A stretch of DNA of 64,000 bases from Taudactylus pleione (lineage: Eukaryota > Chordata > Amphibia > Anura > Myobatrachidae): NCBI GenBank assembly GCA_031769625.1, contig JAUIMM010002349.1, forward strand, positions 496,001 through 560,000. Reading direction: 5' to 3'. Positions 13,501-25,530 of the stretch are shown here, in pieces. Each line of letters opens with the position of its first letter. The first letter of the stretch is position 1. The translations under genes and the position numbers were made by a program. The notes beneath the pieces were generated by a model. The model ran no database searches. It was given only the letters and a program-made list of their open reading frames with translations, and had not been told where the DNA came from.

Positions 13501-13936
13501 TGTCACTGCAGCAAATATTTTTTAAGTTGTACCAACATTTTTAAGCAGAATTTGGGGATTTTTGAAAATAAAAAATTTTGGACGATTTTTAAGGTCCGGG
13601 GCTTACGTAATTTTTCATAAGGGTAAATATATTTCTGGTCAGTTGTGTGTCAAAATTAAGCACCAAAATCAACTTCTGTCACTGCAGCAAATCTTTTTTA
13701 AGTTGTACCAACATTTTTAAGCAGAATTTGGGGATTTTTGAAAATAAAAATTTTGCCCGATGTTTAAGGTCCGGAGCTTACGTAATTTTTCATATGGGTA
13801 AATATATTTCTGGTGAGTTCTGTGTCAAAATTATGCACCAAAATCAACTTCTGCCACTGCAGGAAATCTTTTTTAAGTTGTACCAACATTTTTAAGCAGA
13901 ATTTGGGGATTTTTGAAAATAAAAATTTTGGCCGAT
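10450..13936 (+). repeat. HOR copy B2, 20 monomers (3,487 bp)
   Basis: It matches B1 base for base over long stretches at an offset of 3,311, for example the monomer with CTGCATCAAATC at about 11,410. At about 12,592 an extra monomer with CAAACCTTTTTTAAG appears, and the offset becomes 3,485-3,487. That extra monomer is present in the E copies too, so its absence from B1 is more likely a loss there than a gain here. Confidence 0.85.
10674..10837 (+). repeat. Short monomer, 164 bp, B2 copy
   Basis: This is the B2 counterpart of the short monomer at 7362, with the same deletion between TTTGGGG and AATTTTGG and the same GTAATTATTCATAAGGG ending. It supports the B1/B2 register. Confidence 0.85.
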
Positions 13937-13987
13937 GTTTAAGGTCCGGGGCTTACGTAATTTTTCATATGGGTAAATATATTTCTG

Positions 13988-14864
13988 GTGAGTTCTGTGT
14001 CAAAATTAAGCACCAAAATCAACTTCTGTCACTGCAGCAAATCTTTTTTAAGTTGTACCAACATTTTTAAGCAGAATTTGGGGATTTTTGAAATTAAAAA
14101 ATTTTGGCTGATGTTTAAGGTCCGGGGCTTACGTAATTTTTCATAAGGGTAAATATATTTCTGGTGAGTTCTGTGTCAAAATTAAGCACCAAAATCAACT
14201 TCTGTCACTGCAGCAAATATTTTTTAAGTTGTACCAACATTTTTAAGCAGAATTTGGGGATTTTTGAAAATAAAAAATTTTGGCCGATGTTTAAGGTCCG
14301 GGGCTTACGTAATTTTTCATACGGGTAAATATATTTCTGGTGAGTTGTGTGAAAATTAAGCACCAAAATCAACTTCTGTCACTGCAGCAAATCTATTTTA
14401 ATTTGTACCAACATTTTTAAGCAGAATTTGGGGATTTTTGTAAAAAAAAAAATTTTAGTCAATTTTTAAGGTCCGGGGCTTAAGTAATTTTTCATACTAG
14501 TAAATATATTTCTGGTGAGTTGTGTGAACATTAAGCACCAAAATCAACTTCTGTCACTGCAGCAAATCTTTTTTAAGTTGTACCAACATTTTTAAGCAGA
14601 ATTTGGGGATTTTTGAAAATAAAAAATTTTGGCCGATGTTTAAGGTCCGGGGCTTACGTAATTTTTCATACGGGTAAATATATTTCTGGTGAGTTCTGTG
14701 TCAAAATTAAGCACCAAAATCAACTTCTGTCACTGCAGCAAATCTTTTTTAATTTGTACCAACATTTTTAAGCAGAATTTGGGGATTTTTGGAAAAAATA
14801 AATTTTGGCCGATGTTTAAGGTCCGGGGCTTACGTAATTTTTCATATGGGTAAATATATTTCTG
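13988..14864 (+). repeat. Linker of five monomers between blocks B and C
   Basis: The monomers carry GAAATTAAAAAATTTTGGCTG (about 14,090), CAAATATTTTTTAAG, a TTGTAAAAAAAAAAATTTTAG monomer with CTTAAGTAA (about 14,440-14,485), a GTGTGAACATT monomer, and GGAAAAAATAAATTTTGG (about 14,790). The same order is found near 25,531-26,588, 52,630-53,690 and 58,920-60,150. Those loci have one more monomer than this one. Confidence 0.75.
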
Positions 14865-16741
14865 GTGAGTTCTGTGTCAAAATTAAGCACCAAAATCAAC
14901 TTCTGTCACTGCAGCAAATCTTTTTTAAGTTGTACCAACATTTTTAAGCAGAATTTGGGGATTTTTGAAAATAAAAAATTTTGGCCGATGTTTAAGGTCC
15001 GGGGCTTACGTAATATTTCGTATGGGTAAATATATTTCTGGTGAGTTCTGTGTCAAAATTATGCACCAAAATCAACTTCTGCCACTGCAGGAAATCATTT
15101 TTAAGTTGTACCAACATTTTTAAGCAGAATTTGGGGATTTTTGAAAATAAAAAATTTTGGACGATTTTTAAGGTCCGGGGCTTACGTAATTTTTCATAAG
15201 GGTAAATATATTTCTGGTGAGTTCTGTGTCAAAATTAAGCACCAAAATCAACTTCTGTCACTGCAGCAAATCTTTTTTAAGTTGTACCAACATTTTTAAG
15301 CAGAATTTGGGGATTTTTGAAAATAAAAATTTTGGCCGATGTTTAAGGTCCGGGGCTTACGTAATTTTTCATATGGATAAATATATTTCTGGTGAGTTCT
15401 GTGTCAAAATTAAGCACCAAAATCAACTTCTGTCACTGCAGCAAATCTTTTTTAAGTTGTACCAACATTTTTAAGCAGAATTTAGGGATTTTTGAAATTA
15501 AAAAATTTTGGCCGATGTTTAAGGTCCGGGGCTTACGTAATTTTTCATATGGATAAATATATTTCTGGTGAGTTCTGTGTCAAAATTAAGCACCAAAATC
15601 AACTTCTGTCACTGCAGCAAATCTATTTTAATTTGTACCAACATTTTTAAGCAGAATTTGGGGATTTTTTGGAAAAAAAAAATTTTGGACAATTTTTAAG
15701 GTCCGGGGCTTACGTAATTTTTCATACTTGTAAATATATTTCTGGTGAGTTGTGTGAACATTAAGCACCAAAATCAACTTCTGTCACTGCAGCAAATCTA
15801 TTTTAATTTGTACCAACATTTTTAAGCAGAATTTGGGGATTTTTGAAAATAAAAAATTTTGGCCGATGTTTAAGGTCCGGGGCTTATGTAATTTTTCATA
15901 CAGGTAAATATATTTCTGGTGAGTTCTGTGTCAAAATTAAGCACCAAAATCAACTTCTGTCACTGCAGCAAATCTTTTTTACGTTGTACCAACATTTTTA
16001 AGCAGAATTTGGGGATTTTTGAAAATTAAAAATTTTGGACGATGTTTAAGGTCCGGGGCTTACGTAATTTTTCATATGGGTAAATATAATTCTGGTGAGT
16101 TGTGTGAAAATTAAGCACCAAAATCAACTTCTTTCACTGCAGCAAATCTTTTTTAAGTTGTACTAACATTTTTAAGCAGAATTTGGGGATTTTTGAAAAT
16201 AAAAAAATTTTGCCGATGTTTAAGGTCCGGGGCTTACGTAATATTTCATATGGGTAAATATATTTCTGGTGAGTTCTGTGTCAAAATTATGCACCAAAAT
16301 CAACTTCTGCCACTGCAGGAAATCTTTTTTAAGTTGTACCAACATTTTTAAGCAGAATTTGGGGATTTTTGAAAATAAAAAATTTTGGACGATTTTTAAG
16401 GTCCGGGGCTTACGTAATTTTTCATACGGGTAATATATTTCTGGTGAGTTGTGTGAAAATTAAGCACCAAAATCAACTTCTGTCACTGCAGCAAATCTTT
16501 TTTAAGTTGTACCAACATTTTTAAGCAGAATTTGGGGATTTTTGAAAAAAAAAAATTTGGCCGATTTTTAAGGTCCAGGGCTTACGTAATTTTTCATATG
16601 GGTAAATATATTTCTGGTGAGCTGTGTGAAAATTAAGCGCCAAAATCAACTTCTGTTACTGCAGCAAATCTTTTTTAAGTTGTACCAACATTTTTAAGCA
16701 GAATTTGGGGATTTTTGAAAATAAAAAATTTTGGCCGATGT

Positions 16742-17444
16742 TTAAGGTCCGGGGCTTATGTAATTTTTCATAAGGGTAAATATATTTCTGGTGAGTTCTG
16801 TGTCAAAATTAAGCACCAAAATCAACTTCTGTCACTGCAGCAAATCTTTTTTAAGTTGTACCAACATTTTTAAGCAGAATTTGGAGATTTTTGAAAATAA
16901 AAGTTTTGGCCGATTTTTAAGGTCCGGGGCTTACGTAATTTTTCATAAGGGTAAATATATTTCTGGTGAGTTCTGTGTCAAAATTAAGCACCAAAATCAA
17001 CTGCTGTCACTGCAGCAAATCTTTTTTAAGTTGTACCAACATTTTTAAGCAGAATTTGGGGATTTTTGAAAAAAAAAATTTTGGCCGATGTTTAAGGTCC
17101 GGGGCTTACGTAATATTTCATATGGGTAAATATATTTCTGGTGAGTTCTGTGTCAAAATTATGCACCAAAATCAACTTCAGCCACTGCAGGAAATCTTTT
17201 TTAAGTTGTACCAACATTTTTAAGCAGAATTTGGATAATTTTGAAAAAAAAAAAAATTTTGACCGATTTTTAAGGTCCGGGGCTTATGTTATTTTTCATA
17301 CGGGTAAATATATTCTGGTGAGTTCTATGTCAAAATTAAGCACCAAAATCAACTTCAGCCACCGCAGCAAATCTTTTTTAAGTTGTACCAACATTTTTAA
17401 GCAGAATTTGGGGATTTTTGAAAATAAAAAATTTTGGCCGATGT
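16742..17444 (+). repeat. 703-bp tandem duplication, copy 1 (four monomers)
   Basis: This segment and the next match at an offset of 703 bases, including the rare GGAGATTTTTG and GGATAATTTTG variants. The last monomer ends with TCCGGGGCTTATGTAA. That is the ending of the monomer upstream of the duplication, not the TCTGGGGCTTACGTAA ending seen in copy 2, so the crossover fell inside the last monomer. Confidence 0.85.
16791..16965 (+). repeat. Chimeric monomer from a one-monomer deletion
   Basis: The first half matches the monomer at 22,388 (GTCACTGCAGC, ATTTTTAAGCAG). The second half matches the next one, at 22,563 (GGAGATTTTTGAAAATAAAAG). C2 has both monomers in full. The same chimera is copied at 17,494, so the fusion came before the 703-bp duplication or arose with it. 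Confidence 0.75.
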
Positions 17445-18147
17445 TTAAGGTCCGGGGCTTATGTAATTTTTCATAAGGGTAAATATATTTCTGGTGAGTT
17501 CTGTGTCAAAATTAAGCACCAAAATCAACTTCTGTCACTGCAGCAAATCTTTTTTAAGTTGTACCAACATTTTTAAGCAGAATTTGGAGATTTTTGAAAA
17601 TAAAAGTTTTGGCCGATTTTTAAGGTCCGGGGCTTACGTAATTTTTCATAAGGGTAAATATATTTCTGGTGAGTTCTGTGTCAAAATTAAGCACCAAAAT
17701 CAACTGCTGTCACTGCAGCAAATCTTTTTTAAGTTGTACCAACATTTTTAAGCAGAATTTGGGGATTTTTGAAAAAAAAAATTTTGGCCGATGTTTAAGG
17801 TCCGGGGCTTACGTAATATTTCATATGGGTAAATATATTTCTGGTGAGTTCTGTGTCAAAATTATGCACCAAAATCAACTTCAGCCACTGCAGGAAATCT
17901 TTTTTAAGTTGTACCAACATTTTTAAGCAGAATTTGGATAATTTTGAAAAAAAAAAAAATTTTGACCGATTTTTAAGGTCCGGGGCTTATGTTATTTTTC
18001 ATACGGGTAAATATATTCTGGTGAGTTCTATGTCAAAATTAAGCACCAAAATCAACTTCAGCCACCGCAGCAAATCTTTTTTAAGTTGTACCAACATTTT
18101 TAAGCAGAATTTGGGGATTTTTGAAAATAAAAAATTTTGGCCGATGT
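17445..18147 (+). repeat. 703-bp tandem duplication, copy 2 (four monomers)
   Basis: This is a direct repeat of the preceding 703 bases. It ends with the TCTGGGG variant usual for this position of the unit (2,950, 6,271, 23,224). C2 has only one copy of this group. Confidence 0.85.
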
Positions 18148-20461
18148 TTAAGGTCTGGGGCTTACGTAATTTTTCATAAGGGTAAATATATTTCTGGTGA
18201 GTTCTGTGTCAAAATTAAACACCAAAATCAACTTCTGTCACTGCAGCAAATCTTTTTTAAGTTGTACCAACATTTTTAAGCAGAATTTGGGGATTTTTGA
18301 AAATAAAAAATTTTGGCCGATTTTTAAGGTCCGGGGCTTACGTAATTTTTCATATGGGTAAATATAATTCTGGTGAGTTGTGTGAAAATTAAGTACCAAA
18401 ATCAACTTCTGTCACTGCAACAAATCTTTTTTAAGTTGTACCAACATTTTTAAGCAGAATTTGGGGATTTTTGAAAATATAAAATTTTGGCCGATGTTTA
18501 AGGTCCGGGGCTTACATAATTTTTCATATGGGTAAATATATTTCTGTTGAGTTGTGTGAAAATTAAGCACCAAAATCAACTTCTGTCACTGCAGCAAATC
18601 TTTTTTAAGTTGTACCAACATTTTTAAGCAGAATTTGGGGATTTTTGAAGAAAAAAAATTTTGACCGATTTTGTAAGGTTCGGGGCTTACGTAATTTTTC
18701 ATAAGGGTAAATATATTTCTGGTGAGTTCTGTGTCAAAATTATGCACCAAAATCAACTTCTGCCACTGCAGGAAATCTTTTTTACGTTGTACCAACATTT
18801 TTAAGCAGAATTTGGGGATTTTTGAAAATAAAAAATTTTGGCCGATGTTTAAGGTCCGGGGCTTACGTAATTTTTCATATGGGTAAATATAATTCTGGTG
18901 AGTTGTGTGAAAATTAAGCACCAAAATCAACTTCTGTCACTGCAGCAAATCTTTTTTAAGTTGTACCAACATTTTTAAGCAGAATTTGGGGATTTTTGAA
19001 AAAAAAAAATTTAGCCGATTTTTAAGGTCCAGGGCTTACGTAATTTTTCATATGGGTAAATATATTTCTGGTGAGTTGTGTGAAAATTATGCGCCAAAAT
19101 CAACTTCTGTTACTGCAGCAAATCTTTTTTAATTTGTACCAACATTTTTAAGCAGAATTTTGGGAAAAAAAATTTTGGACAATTTTTAAGGTCCGGGGCT
19201 TACGTAATTATTCATAAGGGTAAATATATTTCTGGTGAGTTCTGTGTGAAAATTAAGCACCAAAATCAACTTCTGTCACTGCAGCAAATATTTTTTAAGT
19301 TGTACCAACATTTTTAAGCAGAATTTGGGGATTTTTGAAAATAAAAAAATTTGGACGATTTTTAAGGTCCGGGGCTTACGTAATTTTTCATAAGGGTAAA
19401 TATATTTCTGGTGAGTTCTGTGTCAAAATTAAGCACCAAAATCAACTTCTGTCACTGCAGCAAATCTTTTTTAAGTTGTACCAACATTTTTAAGCAGAAT
19501 TTGGGGATTTTTGGAATAAAAAAATTTTGGACAATTTTTAACGTCCGGGGCTTACGTAATTTTTCATAAGGGTAAATATATTTCTGGTGAGTTGTGTGAA
19601 AATTATGCGCCAAAATCAACTTCTGTTACTGCAGCAAATCTTTTTTAATTTGTACCAACATTTTTAAGCAGAATTTGGGGATTTTTTGAAAAAAAAAATT
19701 TTGGCCAAATTTTAAGGTCCGGGGCTTACGTAATTTTTCATATGGGTAAATATATTTCTGGTGAGTTCTGTGTCAAAATTAAGCACCAAAATCAACTTCT
19801 GTCACTGCATCAAATCTTTTTTAAGTTGTACCAACATTTTTAAGCAGAATTTGGGGATTTTTGAAAAAAAAAATTTTGGCCGATGTTTAAGGTCCGGGGC
19901 TTACATAATTTTTCATACGGGTAAATATATTTCTGGTCAGTTGTGTGTCAAAATTAAGCACCAAAATCAACTTCTGTCACTGCAGCAAATCTTTTTTAAG
20001 TTGTACCAACATTTTTAAGCAGAATTTGGGGATTTTTGGAATAAAAAAATTTTGGACAATTTTTAACGTCCGGGGCTTACGTAATTATTCATAAGGGTAA
20101 ATATATTTCTGGTCAGTTGTGTGTCAAAATTAAGCACCAAAATCAACTTCTGTCACTGCAGCAAATCTTTTTTAAGTTGTACCAACATTTTTAAGCAGAA
20201 TTTGGGGATTTTTGAAAATAAAAATTTTGCCCGATGTTTAAGGTCCGGAGCTTACGTAATTTTTCATATGGGTAAATATATTTCTGGTGAGTTCTGTGTC
20301 AAAATTATGCACCAAAATCAACTTCTGCCACTGCAGGAAATCTTTTTTAAGTTGTACCAACATTTTTAAGCAGAATTTGGGGATTTTTGAAAATAAAAAT
20401 TTTTGCCAATGTTTAAGGTCCGGGGCTTACGTAATTTTTCATATGGGTAAATATATTTCTG

Positions 20462-20637
20462 GTGAGTTCTGTGTCAAAATTAAGCACCAAAATCAACTTC
20501 TGTCACTGCAGCAAATCTTTTTTAAGTTGTACCAACATTTTTAAGCAGAATTTGGGGATTTTTGAAAATAAAAAATTTTGGCCGATGTTTAAGGTCCGGG
20601 GCTTACGTAATATTTCATATGGGTAAATATATTTCTG
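20462..20637 (+). repeat. Monomer at a five-monomer deletion join
   Basis: The monomer before it (20,287) matches the one at 13,813, but this one matches the monomer at 14,865, not the one at 13,988. The offset to the earlier region falls from 6,474 to 5,597, a loss of 877 bases or five monomers. At 25,531 the skipped types are present. Confidence 0.7.
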
Positions 20638-23600
20638 GTGAGTTCTGTGTCAAAATTATGCACCAAAATCAACTTCTGCCACTGCAGGAAATCATTTTTA
20701 AGTTGTACCAACATTTTTAAGCAGAATTTGGGGATTTTTGAAAATAAAAAATTTTGGACGATTTTTAAGGTCCGGGGCTTACGTAATTTTTCATAAGGGT
20801 AAATATATTTCTGGTGAGTTCTGTGTCAAAATTAAGCACCAAAATCAACTTCTGTCACTGCAGCAAATCTTTTTTAAGTTGTACCAACATTTTTAAGCAG
20901 AATTTGGGGATTTTTGAAAATAAAAATTTTGGCCGATGTTTAAGGTCCGGGGCTTACGTAATTTTTCATATGGATAAATATATTTCTGGTGAGTTCTGTG
21001 TCAAAATTAAGCACCAAAATCAACTTCTGTCACTGCAGCAAATCTTTTTTAAGTTGTACCAACATTTTTAAGCAGAATTTAGGGATTTTTGAAATTAAAA
21101 AATTTTGGCCGATGTTTAAGGTCCGGGGCTTACGTAATTTTTCATATGGATAAATATATTTCTGGTGAGTTCTGTGTCAAAATTAAGCACCAAAATCAAC
21201 TTCTGTCACTGCAGCAAATCTATTTTAATTTGTACCAACATTTTTAAGCAGAATTTGGGGATTTTTTGGAAAAAAAAAATTTTGGACAATTTTTAAGGTC
21301 CGGGGCTTACGTAATTTTTCATACTTGTAAATATTTTTCTGGTGAGTTGTGTGAACATTAAGCACCAAAATCAACTTCTGTCACTGCAGCAAATCTATTT
21401 TAATTTGTACCAACATTTTTAAGCAGAATTTGGGGATTTTTGAAAATAAAAAATTTTGGCCGATGTTTAAGGTCCGGGGCTTATGTAATTTTTCATACAG
21501 GTAAATATATTTCTGGTGAGTTCTGTGTCAAAATTAAGCACCAAAATCAACTTCTGTCACTGCAGCAAATCTTTTTTACGTTGTACCAACATTTTTAAGC
21601 AGAATTTGGGGATTTTTGAAAATTAAAAATTTTGGACGATGTTTAAGGTCCGGGGCTTACGTAATTTTTCATATGGGTAAATATAATTCTGGTGAGTTGT
21701 GTGAAAATTAAGCACCAAAATCAACTTCTTTCACTGCAGCAAATCTTTTTTAAGTTGTACTAACATTTTTAAGCAGAATTTGGGGATTTTTGAAAATAAA
21801 AAAATTTTGCCGATGTTTAAGGTCCGGGGCTTACGTAATATTTCATATGGGTAAATATATTTCTGGTGAGTTCTGTGTCAAAATTATGCACCAAAATCAA
21901 CTTCTGCCACTGCAGGAAATCTTTTTTAAGTTGTACCAACATTTTTAAGCAGAATTTGGGGATTTTTGAAAATAAAAAATTTTGGACGATTTTTAAGGTC
22001 CGGGGCTTACGTAATTTTTCATACGGGTAATATATTTCTGGTGAGTTGTGTGAAAATTAAGCACCAAAATCAACTTCTGTCACTGCAGCAAATCTTTTTT
22101 AAGTTGTACCAACATTTTTAAGCAGAATTTGGGGATTTTTGAAAAAAAAAAATTTGGCCGATTTTTAAGGTCCAGGGCTTACGTAATTTTTCATATGGGT
22201 AAATATATTTCTGGTGAGCTGTGTGAAAATTAAGCGCCAAAATCAACTTCTGTTACTGCAGCAAATCTTTTTTAAGTTGTACCAACATTTTTAAGCAGAA
22301 TTTGGGGATTTTTGAAAATAAAAAATTTTGGCCGATGTTTAAGGTCCGGGGCTTATGTAATTTTTCATAAGGGTAAATATATTTCTGGTGAGTTCTGTGT
22401 CAAAATTAAGCACCAAAATCAACTTCTGTCACTGCAGCAAATCTTTTTTAAGTTGTACCAACATTTTTAAGCAGAATTTGGGGATTTTTGAAAAAAAAAT
22501 ATTTGGCCGATTTTTAAGGTCCGGGGCTTATGTAATTTTTCATACGGGTAAATATATTTCTGGTGAGTTCTGTGTCAAAATTAAGCACCAAAATCAACTT
22601 CTGCCACTGCAGGAAATCTTTTTTAAGTTGTACCAACATTTATAAGCAGAATTTGGAGATTTTTGAAAATAAAAGTTTTGGCCGATTTTTAAGGTCCGGG
22701 GCTTACGTAATTTTTCATAAGGGTAAATATATTTCTGGTGAGTTCTGTGTCAAAATTAAGCACCAAAATCAACTGCTGTCACTGCAGCAAATCTTTTTTA
22801 AGTTGTACCAACATTTTTAAGCAGAATTTGGGGATTTTTGAAAAAAAAAATTTTGGCCGATGTTTAAGGTCCGGGGCTTACGTAATATTTCATATGGGTA
22901 AATATATTTCTGGTGAGTTCTGTGTCAAAATTATGCACCAAAATCAACTTCAGCCACTGCAGGAAATCTTTTTTAAGTTGTACCAACATTTTTAAGCAGA
23001 ATTTGGATAATTTTGAAAAAAAAAAAAATTTTGACCGATTTTTAAGGTCCGGGGCTTATGTTATTTTTCATACGGGTAAATATATTCTGGTGAGTTCTAT
23101 GTCAAAATTAAGCACCAAAATCAACTTCAGCCACCGCAGCAAATCTTTTTTAAGTTGTACCAACATTTTTAAGCAGAATTTGGGGATTTTTGAAAATAAA
23201 AAATTTTGGCCGATGTTTAAGGTCTGGGGCTTACGTAATTTTTCATAAGGGTAAATATATTTCTGGTGAGTTCTGTGTCAAAATTAAGCACCAAAATCAA
23301 CTTCTGTCACTGCAGCAAATCTTTTTTAAGTTGTACCAACATTTTTAAGCAGAATTTGGGGATTTTTGAAAATAAAAAATTTTGGCCGATTTTTAAGGTC
23401 CGGGGCTTACGTAATTTTTCATATGGGTAAATATAATTCTGGTGAGTTGTGTGAAAATTAAGTACCAAAATCAACTTCTGTCACTGCAACAAATCTTTTT
23501 TAAGTTGTACCAACATTTTTAAGCAGAATTTGGGGATTTTTGAAAATATAAAATTTTGGCCGATGTTTAAGGTCCGGGGCTTACATAATTTTTCATATGG

Positions 23601-25530
23601 GTAAATATATTTCTGTTGAGTTGTGTGAAAATTAAGCACCAAAATCAACTTCTGTCACTGCAGCAAATCTTTTTTAAGTTGTACCAACATTTTTAAGCAG
23701 AATTTGGGGATTTTTGAAGAAAAAAAATTTTGACCGATTTTGTAAGGTTCGGGGCTTACGTAATTTTTCATAAGGGTAAATATATTTCTGGTGAGTTCTA
23801 TGTCAAAATTATGCACCAAAATCAACTTCTGCCACTGCAGGAAATCTTTTTTACGTTGTACCAACATTTTTAAGCAGAATTTGGGGATTTTTGAAAATAA
23901 AAAATTTTGGCCGATGTTTAAGGTCCGGGGCTTACGTAATTTTTCATATGGGTAAATATAATTCTGGTGAGTTGTGTGAAAATTAAGCACCAAAATCAAC
24001 TTCTGTCACTGCAGCAAATCTTTTTTAAGTTGTACCAACATTTTTAAGCAGAATTTGGGGATTTTTGAAAAAAAAAAATTTAGCCGATTTTTAAGGTCCA
24101 GGGCTTACGTAATTTTTCATATGGGTAAATATATTTCTGGTGAGTTGTGTGAAAATTATGCGCCAAAATCAACTTCTGTTACTGCAGCAAATCTTTTTTA
24201 ATTTGTACCAACATTTTTAAGCAGAATTTGGGGAAAAAAAATTTTGGACAATTTTTAAGGTCCGGGGCTTACGTAATTATTCATAAGGGTAAATATATTT
24301 CTGGTGAGTTCTGTGTGAAAATTAAGCACCAAAATCAACTTCTGTCACTGCAGCAAATATTTTTTAAGTTGTACCAACATTTTTAAGCAGAATTTGGGGA
24401 TTTTTGAAAATAAAAAAATTTGGACGATTTTTAAGGTCCGGGGCTTACGTAATTTTTCATAAGGGTAAATATATTTCTGGTGAGTTCTGTGTCAAAATTA
24501 AGCACCAAAATCAACTTCTGTCACTGCAGCAAATCTTTTTTAAGTTGTACCAACATTTTTAAGCAGAATTTGGGGATTTTTGGAATAAAAAAATTTTGGA
24601 CAATTTTTAACTTCCGGGGCTTACGTAATTTTTCATAAGGGTAAATATATTTCTGGTGAGTTGTGTGAAAATTATGCGCCAAAATCAACTTCTGTTACTG
24701 CAGCAAATCTTTTTTAATTTGTACCAACATTTTTAAGCAGAATTTGGGGATTTTTTGAAAAAAAAAATTTTGGCCAAATTTTAAGGTCCGGGGCTTACGT
24801 AATTTTTCATATGGGTAAATATATTTCTGGTGAGTTCTGTGTCAAAATTAAGCACCAAAATCAACTTCTGTCACTGCATCAAATCTTTTTTAAGTTGTAC
24901 CAACATTTTTAAGCAGAATTTGGGGATTTTTGAAAAAAAAAATTTTGGCCGATGTTTAAGGTCCGGGGCTTACATAATTTTTCATACGGGTAAATATATT
25001 TCTGGTCAGTTGTGTGTCAAAATTAAGCACCAAAATCAACTTCTGTCACTGCAGCAAATCTTTTTTAAGTTGTACCAACATTTTTAAGCAGAATTTGGGG
25101 ATTTTTGGAATAAAAAAATTTTGGACAATTTTTAACGTCCGGGGCTTACGTAATTATTCATAAGGGTAAATATATTTCTGGTCAGTTGTGTGTCAAAATT
25201 AAGCACCAAAATCAACTTCTGTCACTGCAGCAAATCTTTTTTAAGTTGTACCAACATTTTTAAGCAGAATTTGGGGATTTTTGAAAATAAAAATTTTGCC
25301 CGATGTTTAAGGTCCGGAGCTTACGTAATTTTTCATATGGGTAAATATATTTCTGGTGAGTTCTGTGTCAAAATTATGCACCAAAATCAACTTCTGCCAC
25401 TGCAGGAAATCTTTTTTAAGTTGTACCAACATTTTTAAGCAGAATTTGGGGATTTTTGAAAATAAAAATTTTTGCCGATGTTTAAGGTCCGGGGCTTACG
25501 TAATTTTTCATATGGGTAAATATATTTCTG
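20462..25530 (+). repeat. HOR copy C2, 29 monomers (5,069 bp)
   Basis: It aligns with C1 at 5,597 bases at first and at 5,069 bases after about 22,640. It keeps the separate monomers at 22,388 and 22,563 and has no four-monomer duplication, so it is closer to the ancestral layout of this block. It shares with C1 the AATTTTTGCC form near 25,467 (20,397 in C1), which other blocks lack. Confidence 0.8.

Larger units (their letters stand above)
14865..20461 (+). repeat. HOR copy C1, 32 monomers (5,597 bp)
   Basis: The sequence from 14,865 to about 16,880 recurs 5,597 bases downstream, and that from about 17,570 to 20,461 recurs 5,069 bases downstream. The difference comes from a four-monomer tandem duplication and a one-monomer fusion inside this copy. 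The variants GGAGATTTTTG (about 16,884 and 17,587) and TTTGGATAATTTTG (about 17,231 and 17,934) are shared with C2. Confidence 0.8.
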
